From Halostella pelagica (lineage in GTDB: Archaea; Halobacteriota; Halobacteria; Halobacteriales; Natronoarchaeaceae), in NCBI GenBank assembly GCA_005954745.1, contig CP040680.1, positions 124,001-188,000 of the forward strand: a stretch of DNA of 64,000 nucleotides, read 5' to 3'. Under the pieces are notes generated by a model, which made no database searches, was not told where the DNA came from, and worked only from the letters and a program-made list of their open reading frames with translations. Within the stretch, counting starts at the first letter, position 1; each line of letters begins with the position of its first letter. Below are positions 9,418 through 17,097 of this stretch, piece by piece. The translations under genes and the position numbers were made by a program.

Positions 9418-9999
9418 GTGACGTCGATTCGACAGCTCCTGAGGCGTCTCCTTGGGAAAGAGGATGTCCTCGCGATCTCACGTCGCTACTTCATCTCGAA
9501 CGGGTTCGACGGCACGCTCACGAGTATCGGGATCATTGTCGGCGCCGTCCTTTCGGGAGTACCCGACGGGCTCACCGTCATCAAGATCGGGCTGGGTGCG
9601 GCGGTCGGTCTCGGGACATCCGCAGTCTGGAGCGTCTGGGAGATTGAGCGTGCCGAAACCCGAGCTGAAATCAAACGTATCGAACGAGCGATGCTCACGG
9701 ACCTCGACGATACCCGCATTCAACGGGAACAGAGTGGTGCCCGCCTCATGCACGCCATAGCGAGCGGGTCAGGACCACTTATCGGGATTCTCATCCCGTT
9801 AAGCCCGTTCGTTGTCGAGGGGGCCGTTCTCACGATGCAAGAGGCCGCGCTCGTCGCGGTCGGGTTAGGAATTAGCGTGTTAGGCGTATTTGGGGCGTAC
9901 ATGGGCTCGATTTCGGGACAGCGCTGGTACGTTGCCGCCGCTCGGATGGGACTCGCCGGACTGGTCGTTGCAGTCATCAATTTCTTTCTTCCGGGGTAA
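9418..9999 (+). CDS. VIT1/CCC1-like integral membrane protein
   Basis: This 193-residue protein starts with GTG, 6 nt after the DUF211 stop. After a short basic N-terminus, YFISNGFDGTLTSIGIIVGA matches the first helix of VIT/CCC1 iron-manganese transporters. About five hydrophobic helices are visible, with a charged cytoplasmic stretch of acid and base residues (about 78-105) between helices 2 and 3. Likely a divalent metal transporter or sensor-coupled membrane protein operating with DUF211. The substrate is inferred. Confidence 0.75.
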   Translation: MTSIRQLLRRLLGKEDVLAISRRYFISNGFDGTLTSIGIIVGAVLSGVPDGLTVIKIGLGAAVGLGTSAVWSVWEIERAETRAEIKRIERAMLTDLDDTRIQREQSGARLMHAIASGSGPLIGILIPLSPFVVEGAVLTMQEAALVAVGLGISVLGVFGAYMGSISGQRWYVAAARMGLAGLVVAVINFFLPG

Positions 10000-10083
10000 G
10001 AAACCTCAGTCCACCTGCTTTACCCAATCGTCCCTTCCAAACGGGCACCTGCTGTTTTATTCACGCTCCTACTATAGTACCAC

Positions 10084-10503
10084 ATGATCTCACGAATTCT
10101 CGTCCCAATGGATAGTTCAGAAATGGCCCACGAAGCACTTGAATACGCTCTTGAGAACCATCCTGACGCGGAGATCACTGTCTTGCACGTTGTGGGTGAA
10201 CCGTCGCCCATGTGGGGTGAAGCAACGGGGCTTGCGCTCGAGGATGATCTTGAACAGGCGGCAGAGGACCTCGCAGAATCGGTATTCACTTCCGCCCGAG
10301 AACTTGCAGCAGAGTACGATGTCGAGATCGATACTGAGGTTCGCCTCGGGATGCCAGTCCGAGCGATTCTGAACAGAGTCGACGACTTCGACCTGATCGT
10401 AATCGGGAGCCACGGCGGATCGGTGGCCGATCGACTGTTCGTCGGCAATGTTGCACAGAAAGTCTTCCGTCGGTCGCCCGTCCCTGTAGTAGTCGTTCGG
10501 TAG
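10084..10503 (+). CDS. Universal stress protein (UspA family)
   Basis: This 139-residue single Usp domain begins ISRILVPMDSSEMA and ends with the ATP-binding signature GSHGGSVADRLFVGNVAQK followed by SPVPVVVV. It is an intact cytoplasmic nucleotide-binding stress protein, in contrast with the two broken Usp copies at 5.2 and 6.0 kb. A T-rich TTTTAT box about 27 nt upstream of the ATG fits a leaderless transcript. Confidence 0.88.
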   Translation: MISRILVPMDSSEMAHEALEYALENHPDAEITVLHVVGEPSPMWGEATGLALEDDLEQAAEDLAESVFTSARELAAEYDVEIDTEVRLGMPVRAILNRVDDFDLIVIGSHGGSVADRLFVGNVAQKVFRRSPVPVVVVR

Positions 10504-10669
10504 ATAACTCCGTTACTGACTACCTGAACTGTGTCTCTTTCCCGCCTTATGCTCGCTTACCCAGTTACTCGAACGAGACGAATCCTGCGTTTTTTCGCCG
10601 ACGAATGGCTGGATGGGTGCCGTACTCGGCATCGATTCGTGAACCGCCTGTAACCCCCTCGGCGGACCC

Positions 10670-10909
10670 ATGGGAGGCCGCCCGGGGTTACCGGAACTGT
10701 TCATTGCGATTATTGGCGGTGCTCTATACGGTGTGATCGGCGGAGCAATCACGGCAGTCATTTATAACGCTGTAGCAGGGGTAGCGGGTGGCATCGAACT
10801 CCAAGTATCGTGTTGCTACAGGCATCAAGCTTCGACTAGTACCTTGACTAGATCTCTATACGTCTTGGTACTCTTAGAATCCAACTCGATCAAAGTGTAT
10901 GTATTCTAA
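10670..10909 (+). pseudogene. Membrane-protein C-terminal remnant
   Basis: The frame encodes a Gly/Ala-rich transmembrane hairpin (ELFIAIIGGALYGVIGGAIT then AVIYNAVAGVAGG). It resembles the end of small haloarchaeal membrane proteins. After about residue 45 the sequence turns Cys/Ser/Thr-rich and AT-rich, unlike a coding tail. The upstream part has no matching helices. Probably the end of a truncated gene; a tiny membrane protein cannot be excluded. Confidence 0.35.
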
Positions 10910-10962
10910 TAGCACTGGTCTGCTAAGAGCTCTTATCAATATGGAGTCGATTCATCTACTCG

Positions 10963-11469
10963 ATGGGGAATAAACTGACCATCCGTACTTTTGAACCCTC
11001 GGACGTTTCCCGAATCCTCGACCTACACGAGAACGCGATGCGCGATATCGGGGCGTACGTTGAAGGCGTGCCCGAAGAAGATTTGAACGCCATTGAGAGT
11101 ACATATCTACAGAACGGCGCATTTCTCATTGGAGAATACGACGGGGAGATCGTGGCGATGGGCGGAATAAGACCGGTTGAAGGCCATCTCACAGAGATGC
11201 TGGAAGAATTTGACGAACAAACAGCAGAACTCAAACGACTACGCGTAGATCCATCGGTGCAGGGGAAGGGGTTCGGCCAAAAGATTCTGAACGAACTCGA
11301 ACAGTGTGCTCAAAAACGGGGATTCTCAGAGATTGCTCTCGATACTACGAATAAGCAACCCCGTGCTCGCCAATTATTCGAAAGTAGTGGATACGAATTG
11401 GAGATCAAGACGGATGTCGAAGCATTTTCCGAACCAATGACCGTATTCGTTTACGAAAAACTCCGCTAA
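10963..11469 (+). CDS. GNAT-family N-acetyltransferase
   Basis: This 168-residue protein has acetyl-CoA-binding motif A (LRVDPSVQGKGFGQKIL, Q100-G-K-G-F-G105) and a C-terminal half (ALDTTNKQPRARQLFESSGY) typical of GNATs. It transfers acetyl from acetyl-CoA to an amine; the substrate is unknown. GC is lower than in the neighbours. An AT-rich promoter region lies at 10900-10950. Confidence 0.85.
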   Translation: MGNKLTIRTFEPSDVSRILDLHENAMRDIGAYVEGVPEEDLNAIESTYLQNGAFLIGEYDGEIVAMGGIRPVEGHLTEMLEEFDEQTAELKRLRVDPSVQGKGFGQKILNELEQCAQKRGFSEIALDTTNKQPRARQLFESSGYELEIKTDVEAFSEPMTVFVYEKLR

Positions 11470-11577
11470 TGGGGTAGGAGATAGAACTCACAGTGATAAT
11501 GGGGAGTAAACGAAAGACCACAAGATGGGCTGGGACTAGATGGTATTCATAACCAACTAATGGCGGGCTGAACTGAA

Positions 11578-11952
11578 ATGGCTCGACTAGATTTCTTACC
11601 TGAAGCGAGAGATATCACTACGAAAGAGTTGGTGTCTACCTTCCAGACACTGGCAAACCAAACACGTGTTGAAGCGCTCTGGGCAATCTGGGCCACAGAA
11701 AAGGATGTAGTGCCGTTTTCCGAAATCATGGACGGCGTATCCGCGAGGGATAGCGGAAATATAAACTACCACCTTGATCGCCTTGAGGGGGAGCTCATCA
11801 CGCATACCCCAGATAGGGGGTATTCCCTCCAACCACCAGCATACTTCATAATAAACATCGCAATGTGTGCAACTTCTTCAGGTTTGCCGAATCGGCCCAC
11901 AGGAGTTACGTCCTCCCCGAACGGGGGTCACGTAGCATATCAGTGTCAATAG
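11578..11952 (+). CDS. Winged-helix (ArsR-like) regulator, truncated
   Basis: Residues about 15-80 form a haloarchaeal ArsR-type winged helix: TFQTLANQTRVEALWAIWAT, then SARDSGNINYHLDRL as the recognition helix, then GYSL. Normal members continue with a second helical domain. Here the sequence after about residue 82 reads antisense through an SDR remnant on the minus strand, so the C-terminus is foreign. Probably a truncated gene at a rearrangement junction; DNA binding might survive. Confidence 0.6.
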   Translation: MARLDFLPEARDITTKELVSTFQTLANQTRVEALWAIWATEKDVVPFSEIMDGVSARDSGNINYHLDRLEGELITHTPDRGYSLQPPAYFIINIAMCATSSGLPNRPTGVTSSPNGGHVAYQCQ

Positions 11953-12139
11953 CCCCAGGCGAAATCGCGTTCACCGTAATTCCATGTTTGGCTGCTGATT
12001 GGGCATAGAAGCGGGTCAGCCCAATGAGACCTGCTTTTGACGCTGCATTGTGTGGACCTACATATCCCCCATTTCGGGCTGAAATAGACGAAATATTCAG
12101 GATACGCCCCATCCTTTGTCCTTCATTTCTGGTATACAC
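11836..12139 (-). pseudogene. SDR remnant (FabG-like), frameshifted and active-site mutated
   Basis: The minus strand encodes the C-terminal half of a short-chain dehydrogenase: ILNISSISARNGG, GPHNAASKAGL, ITVNAISPGAIDTDML. A shift near 11905 leads into VGRFGKPEEVAHIAMF in another frame. The catalytic Tyr of YxxxK is Asn, a second disabling change. The glycine-rich N-terminal half is missing. Confidence 0.65.
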
Positions 12140-12142
12140 GCC

Positions 12143-12342
12143 TCAATCGGAAACCTGTCCTCTTGCTAGAGTCATGAATTCTTCACTGCTGATGCTCCGG
12201 ATGCCGAGGTAATTGAAGAGGTGGGCATGGGGCATCCATGATTTCCCGGTATCATAGACAGTGGTGTCGAGTCCGTTCTTTCGGTGAACAGTGCTGCACT
12301 GAGTCATGCTGGGCCTCCGCCGACCACGATTACGTCACTCAT
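12143..12342 (-). pseudogene. FAD-dependent oxidoreductase N-terminal remnant
   Basis: The frame starts MSDVIVVGGGPA, the FAD Rossmann motif of thioredoxin-reductase-like flavoproteins. TGA replaces a Gly codon at 12304-12306. After a frameshift near 12270 it continues NGLDTTVYDTGKSWMPHAHL and then FNYLGIRSISSEEF. Only about 65 codons remain, abutting the SDR remnant, so two dead genes are fused. Confidence 0.65.
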
Positions 12343-12430
12343 TCGATCATCCACTGCCACTGATTTGAACTTAGTTCTCTCCGAAACTGCAGTTTAGTAG
12401 AATATTTATTAGCTCTGAACGCCCACCACA

Positions 12431-12670
12431 TTGACCAAGCGAATTAATATAAAATTATCAACCAAAAAGGATTATAGCGGGGATACTTCCGTTCTGGGCG
12501 ACTCTCCATTTTTGATGACTGCGATCGTAGCAATAGACGGAGGACAGGAGATGACGTATTACCACCAGAACGCTTCCGCCCACCACATCAAGGTTACCGG
12601 CGCAGAGACCTCCACGGAAGTGCTACCAAACGATGACCAGTTCCGACTGCTTTCCGAGCTACGTAACTAA
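12431..12670 (+). CDS. Hypothetical small protein, possibly a remnant
   Basis: This 79-residue frame opens with TTG in AT-rich DNA. I do not recognise it. It has no membrane segment and only a weakly acidic composition (SVLGDSPFLMTAIVAIDGG is the most ordered part). It stands alone between dead genes and the serine hydrolase. It may be a real lineage-specific gene or a fragment. Confidence 0.3.
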   Translation: MTKRINIKLSTKKDYSGDTSVLGDSPFLMTAIVAIDGGQEMTYYHQNASAHHIKVTGAETSTEVLPNDDQFRLLSELRN

Positions 12671-12747
12671 TCATGCTATCAGGATTGATCGCCGCAAATT
12701 AAACTGAACGATGAACCACTCATTCAACGACATAGATCGCACACACA

Positions 12748-14121
12748 ATGTCACTACAACCGTCTGAAACCGAGCAGGTAGAATCACTCCTGACTGATTG
12801 GCTGCGTCGACACAATATACCTGGAGCCAGTATCACCATTTTTGATTCCGACTCGGAGCAATACGCAAACGGGGTTGGTGTGAGAAACCTAGAAACCACA
12901 AAACCCGCCACCCCAGATACGTTGTACGCGATGGGGTCTGTGACAAAGCCCATCACCGCCCTAGCCGTATTCCAATTGGTGGAGAACGGGGAACTGTCGC
13001 TCTCCGACGCAGTCAATGAGTATGTCGAACATTTCTCCAACGTGTCTGGGCCCGCAATCACGATTGGTGAATTACTCTCTCATACATCTGGGATGCCAAC
13101 AACTGGTCCCGACCGCGCTCTCATCAATCAAGCAACCAAAGGAGTGCCTGCTGGGGTCGCTACTGAAGAGGACAGAGTCCGCTATCTTGAGCAAGCAAGC
13201 GAATACCGGGTCTCCGACGAAGAGCGATTTTTCTACAATAATACGGGCTATAATGTCATCGGGAGAGTGATAGAGGAAGTTGCCGGTCGTTCCTTTTCAA
13301 CGTATGTTGATGAGGAGATCTTCCGACCGCTGAATATGGAGCGGGCCACGTTCAACGAGGACACATTCAGTGACGCCGATGAAAAAGCGCTTGGCTATCA
13401 GATAACAGAAAGTGGGGCCACCCCGGCACCACTGCCGTTCGAGGAACTCCTGATTCCATCCACTGGATTGATCGCATCTACACGTGATATCGCCCGGTTT
13501 ATGCAGGAGATGATACGTGGAGGAGGTGATGTTTTCGAGGGTGCCACTCCAGAATTGGTAGATCAGATGCAGGCAGAACAAGCGATCAAACAGACGTTCC
13601 TAGATGGCACTAAACGTAGGTATGGACATGGTTGGATGCGTCAGTCACTCGGTGGGGATGAGGTTGTCGGACACGGGGGTGGAATCAGTGGCTCTACAGC
13701 CTTCGCGGGATATCTGACTGAAGCCGAGGTTGGCCTCGCAATTGCATGTAATGCTTCGCCAGAAACCCACCCAACGGATATTGGGTTAGCTATTCTGGCA
13801 TTGCTATCCGGGTACTCTCGGACGAAAGTCCCTATATTTGCACTTCGAGAGAAATGCCAGGCTGTGACTGGACGTTACGAATCCTTCCAAAATAGATTTA
13901 CTACGATTGTTGACCTTGCGGACGGCGGAATCTCTCTCCACACGCCTGAACAAAGTAAAGAAGAGGGCATCCGAGCATTCCCGCACCATCTTGATCCGGG
14001 GGAATTCAGCTTCTATACAGTCACGAATGATGGGTCGAAAAGAGACATCGAATTTGATCTCGATTCCGACCCGGCGAACATGTACTTCAGACGGGGCCGT
14101 TTGAAACGAGTTGTCCGCTAG
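12748..14121 (+). CDS. Serine hydrolase, class C beta-lactamase/penicillin-binding fold
   Basis: This 457-residue protein has the three catalytic motifs of the family: S64-V-T-K67 (SxxK), Y-N-N near residue 162 (YxN) and HGGG near residue 308 in place of KTG. A C-terminal domain of about 110 residues follows. No signal peptide is visible, so it is probably cytoplasmic. In archaea such enzymes are peptidases, esterases or D-amino-acid peptidases rather than antibiotic resistance enzymes. It is a single gene with moderate GC. Confidence 0.85.
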   Translation: MSLQPSETEQVESLLTDWLRRHNIPGASITIFDSDSEQYANGVGVRNLETTKPATPDTLYAMGSVTKPITALAVFQLVENGELSLSDAVNEYVEHFSNVSGPAITIGELLSHTSGMPTTGPDRALINQATKGVPAGVATEEDRVRYLEQASEYRVSDEERFFYNNTGYNVIGRVIEEVAGRSFSTYVDEEIFRPLNMERATFNEDTFSDADEKALGYQITESGATPAPLPFEELLIPSTGLIASTRDIARFMQEMIRGGGDVFEGATPELVDQMQAEQAIKQTFLDGTKRRYGHGWMRQSLGGDEVVGHGGGISGSTAFAGYLTEAEVGLAIACNASPETHPTDIGLAILALLSGYSRTKVPIFALREKCQAVTGRYESFQNRFTTIVDLADGGISLHTPEQSKEEGIRAFPHHLDPGEFSFYTVTNDGSKRDIEFDLDSDPANMYFRRGRLKRVVR

Positions 14122-14329
14122 TGGGAAAATATTCAAACCACTCAAAAGGCGTGTGTAAAATGTTAGATTACCGGGGGTTTCACCGTGGGATTGGCTGTCC
14201 GTCTATTGAATCACGGGCTGCGTAGGGGTCGTCATTTAGAATGGCCAGTGTGAGTCTGAGCGTAGTGTGACCTCCAGAGTGATTCTCTAAGCAACCTCGT
14301 GCCAAGAAGATTATTCCGCTGTACGACAG

Positions 14330-14627
14330 TCTTCGATATCTGTGATCAGGGCTTCAGCTTGTGCTTCTGCCGTTTCGGAGTTCCCCTCCGGGGTATCCGT
14401 TTTTCCATCCGAATCGAGGTTGGGAGTACCTGCTCCCAGTTCTCCTCGGCGTAGCTGTCATCGGGTGCTGACTCGAAGAATTGAACGAGTGAATCGAAGG
14501 ACTCGAGCCGGAACCTTAGCTCACTGGCTCGGCGTGGGTGGACGAGGCGCCGCGACGGAGTACCAGCTGGACTCCACTGGAGAACACACGATTCACCGCC
14601 AGAAAGTATCCCATCGGCTGTTTGGCG
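14330..14627 (-). pseudogene. Degenerate gene remnant, unidentified
   Basis: Two minus-strand frames carry haloarchaeal-looking protein pieces: FRLESFDSLVQFFESAPDDS then YAEENWEQ in one, and LDSDGKTDTPEGNSETAEAQ then ITDIEDCRTAE before a stop in another. One shift separates them. It lies directly downstream of the small gene at 14628-14804 and may be the third, decayed gene of that set. Family unknown. Confidence 0.4.
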
Positions 14628-14804
14628 CTAGTGTTCGAACAGCGTTGCGTCAATCTGCGAGCGTGCACGCTGCAGTGTAGCGAGAGGATCTGCACCCGGT
14701 GTGGCTGCTGTCCCGTTAACGTCGTCGACAGCCTCAAAAAGCCGATGGAGGCGAGCGTCGATGTCTCGAAGCGTCGTAAGGGCGCGGGTTTGTGTGTCTG
14801 TCAT
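14628..14804 (-). CDS. Small conserved-looking helical protein (58 aa)
   Basis: The 58-codon gene reads MTDTQTRALTTLRDIDARLH and continues RLFEAVDDVNGTAA to the end TLFEH. It looks like a compact helical pair. Its ATG overlaps the TGA of the upstream winged-helix gene in the classical ATGA arrangement, which supports translation and a paired function. It is shorter than common ORF cut-offs. Function unknown; a partner of the DUF7344-like regulator is inferred from coupling. Confidence 0.55.
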   Translation of the reverse strand: MTDTQTRALTTLRDIDARLHRLFEAVDDVNGTAATPGADPLATLQRARSQIDATLFEH

Positions 14805-15186
14805 GCGGTGTTCTCCGATTCTGGCTTGTAGCAGGCCGTCTTGCGTCGGCGGATATACTCGGCGACGGTTCAGTTGCGTCCGTCGAGGTCACAGTCTTGG
14901 ATCGGCCATCATAGTCAACCGCACCGACCTCATCGAGAGTCTCGAGATGCCGTTGGGTCAACGCCATATAGACTGATGTCCGTTCATCACTCCCGACCGT
15001 GCTGGGGTCGATCGTGTTTTCGATGCCCGCGATTTCGACCGCAAGATCGTCAGCAGTGATATCTCCGGAGGAGCGTGACAAGGACAACACGACGCGCCGA
15101 CGGCGACTATTCCCAATCGCATTGAACACGGCATCGGAATCCATTGGGATCACGAGTGACGACGTGTCGTCGTTTGGAGCAGTCAT
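14801..15186 (-). pseudogene. DUF7344-like haloarchaeal winged-helix regulator, frameshifted
   Basis: It opens MTAPNDDTSSLVIPMDSDAV with GGAGG a few bases upstream. Then come DAVFNAIGNSRRRRVVLSL, ALTQRHLETLDEVGAVDYD and GRSKTVTSTD, the winged helix found in haloarchaeal regulators of this type. At about 14865 the family end (AEYIRRRKTACYKPESENTA) continues in another frame, one base out, and stops at the TGA overlapping the next gene. It could be a genuine frameshift or a sequence error. A corrected frame would give about 128 residues. Confidence 0.6.
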
Positions 15187-15606
15187 TCAGCTCGCCTCCG
15201 TCGTAGGTGTTGTTGTCCGACGCGACTGTCACGTTCTTGAGGATGTGCTCTCGTTGATTAGGTACCCGTTGTGGCTTTCCTGCCGCCACGTGTACGACTC
15301 CGGGGATGCTTCAATAGACTGGCAAACTGTGCTATCGACATCGGCGCTACTGGTCGGTTCGTCGTGCTGGTGTGCGAGTTATACGACTTGGTGTGTCCGT
15401 GGATCGGTTTCCGGAGTGGCACTCTGAGAAACAAAGTTATCACTCCTGACCCCGGGAGTATGGCTTGCTATAATTTGGTTTACAGGACGATCCCTCCGGC
15501 GTCCCAGCGCCGGGGGTTCCTCTGGAACCGTGCTATTCTGGTGTAGGAGCGATTGTGGTTTTTTTGGACGTGGAGCGGTGAGAGAGGTGCCGACGTGGTA
15601 CTATTG

Positions 15607-15807
15607 AAATCAACGGATCGCGGTGAGACCTTTGAGGAACGGTCGTATCATGGTGGGCCGACTTAGGTCATCCTCGCGTGGTCTGCCGCCGACGGGGATA
15701 TGATAGCGGGGACGAACGAGGGCCGACTTGTCAGCCACGACGAGGATGGGCCATGGATTGATACCGGAATGATATCGGCAGGAATTCGCTCGTTGGAAGT
15801 CTGCTAA
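15607..15807 (+). pseudogene. BNR/sialidase-like repeat protein remnant
   Basis: A frame of 66 codons with one internal TAG (15664-15666) encodes STDRGETFEERSYHGGPT, then LAWSAADGDMIAGTNEGRLV, then an end GIRSLEVC. These are strands of a beta-propeller repeat protein with the DRGETF Asp-box-like motif. No start is present. It is the last part of a dead gene. Confidence 0.5.
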
Positions 15808-15855
15808 ATTGAGTACTGCACTGGAGATCCGTGCAATTGAGTGCGTCTACCTGAA

Positions 15856-16029
15856 TTACGTGTAATGATCGAGCAGCGACCATTCCTCACAGTGAGGGCA
15901 TTTGTGCTTGGTTACGATTAGGCCCTTTGTAGGGAGATATTCGAAACAGCCCTCACAGGTGTAGTCGCCGCAAGTATCGCACCGATAGCCGTCGATGATT
16001 CCACCACCACAGTCGCCGCAACTATCCAT
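15856..16029 (-). CDS. 57-residue zinc-ribbon protein
   Basis: The frame has four Cys pairs: C4-x2-C7, C17-x2-C20, C25-x2-C28 and C44-x2-C47 (KCPHCEEW), with aromatic residues between them. This pattern fits two small zinc knuckles or rubredoxin-like sites. Short proteins of this kind are common in haloarchaea and several regulate stress or motility. It is below common ORF length cut-offs, but the Cys spacing argues strongly for selection. It stands alone upstream of the conjugation operon on the opposite strand. Confidence 0.6.
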   Translation of the reverse strand: MDSCGDCGGGIIDGYRCDTCGDYTCEGCFEYLPTKGLIVTKHKCPHCEEWSLLDHYT

Positions 16030-16197
16030 CGGGTGACGCGTTTCTCCTGCAGCGTCTTAACCCCCCGGTGTAGAATAAATCTCCTACAGGAGTTGGTGTC
16101 CCGTACTTCGTATTGCCGTATCGCCATTCTGCTATTCAGGTGAGAACACGATAGACGATTGTTGTATAGGCCTCAACATATTTATTCACTAGTATAT

Positions 16198-16224
16198 CTC
16201 TCGTACAGAAGACATATACGAGAG
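16198..16224. promoter_or_regulatory. Dyad operator in the conjugation-operon promoter
   Basis: A perfect 8-bp inverted repeat CTCTCGTA (16198-16205) / TACGAGAG (16217-16224) with an 11-nt spacer follows TATA-like sequence (TTTATTCACTAGTATAT, about 16180-16197). It ends 49 nt before the ATG of the RHH gene. Position and symmetry suggest an operator, perhaps autoregulated by that RHH protein. Confidence 0.55.
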
Positions 16225-16272
16225 TAAGCAATATCACAGATTATCGGTCAATCGCACATGACCAACTGACGA

Positions 16273-16542
16273 ATGTCACGGAACACCGTCAACACCACTG
16301 TGTCGATCATGCCCGCCGATGCGTTATTCCTCAGTTGGGCGACCGGCATCAACGCATCCGGGCTCTTCCGTGAGGCATTGGACGAGCAGATGGCTTACCG
16401 AGATATCGACCGCAACGAACTCTCGACGCTCACCGAGGAGGCGCTCATCGATACTGACCGAGACCTCGATGACCTCCTCGAACAGACCTCCAGCATGGAG
16501 GATATAAACGCCCTGCTCGAAGCAGACCCTTCCACCGACTAG
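16273..16542 (+). CDS. Ribbon-helix-helix-like regulator, first gene of conjugation operon
   Basis: This 89-residue protein begins with a strand-like TTVSIMPADAL followed by INASGLFREALDEQM, a typical RHH helix pair in which the strand contacts DNA. The C-terminal half is acidic and helical. It is followed by the pilin-like gene after 17 nt. The dyad just upstream makes it the best candidate for local control of the operon. Assignment rests on pattern only; RHH proteins are short and diverse. Confidence 0.55.
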   Translation: MSRNTVNTTVSIMPADALFLSWATGINASGLFREALDEQMAYRDIDRNELSTLTEEALIDTDRDLDDLLEQTSSMEDINALLEADPSTD

Positions 16543-16559
16543 CTCCCCAGAAAACGACT

Positions 16560-17045
16560 ATGAGTCAAGCACCCTCTGACCCCGCGAGCGATGCACCGTC
16601 AACTGAAACAGCCCCTACTACCGACCAGACCACCGAGTCGACGATCAGCCACCGTCTCAAAACAATCCTCGCCCGAGCGCCCCCGCGGTTTGTCTCCCTC
16701 TCGATGGGGCTCGCATTCCTCGTTATCGCTGTTGGCCCGGCCGCCGCACAGAGCCAGGTCGGCGACGTGTACTGTGACACTGGCGTTGCGACAGGGATTG
16801 ACCTCGTGTTCGGCGCGGTCGCTGGTCTCGGCCTCCCTGCAACCGGTTTCTACACCGGGAAGGCTGGCCTCTCGTACATGCGCGCCGGCGGGAACCCCGA
16901 GAAGAAGAACGATGCCAAGGAAAAACTCGTCATGTCCGGCATCGGCTTCGGCATCGTCACCCTCGCACTCATCTCGCCCGAACTCATCGACAAGGTCGGC
17001 AGTCAGATGGGCTTTGGCTTCTCGGACTGCGTGAAGCCCTTCTAA
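16560..17045 (+). CDS. VirB2/TrbC-like pilin candidate, membrane protein
   Basis: This 161-residue protein has an acidic-polar N-terminus, a signal-like hydrophobic helix (about 43-62) ending in PAAAQS, then two hydrophobic segments (about 76-96 and 124-142) joined by a short basic loop (GGNPEKKNDAKEK). This topology, with a cleavable signal and two helices around a short charged loop, is that of conjugative pilins such as VirB2 and TrbC. Its position before the VirB6-, VirB4- and VirD4-like genes supports the call. A lone Cys pair (C72, C157 region) is notable. Sequence homology is not demonstrable by eye. Confidence 0.5.
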   Translation: MSQAPSDPASDAPSTETAPTTDQTTESTISHRLKTILARAPPRFVSLSMGLAFLVIAVGPAAAQSQVGDVYCDTGVATGIDLVFGAVAGLGLPATGFYTGKAGLSYMRAGGNPEKKNDAKEKLVMSGIGFGIVTLALISPELIDKVGSQMGFGFSDCVKPF

Positions 17046-17097
17046 GTCCATCTAAGGTCGCCAGCGAACTGTCCCCGCGCCCCTCGCCCGGAATAGA

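Noticed and set aside
15258..15443. Cys/Trp-containing frames around 15.2-15.45 kb
   Set aside because: Both strands are open but neither shows a start, conserved motif or convincing composition.
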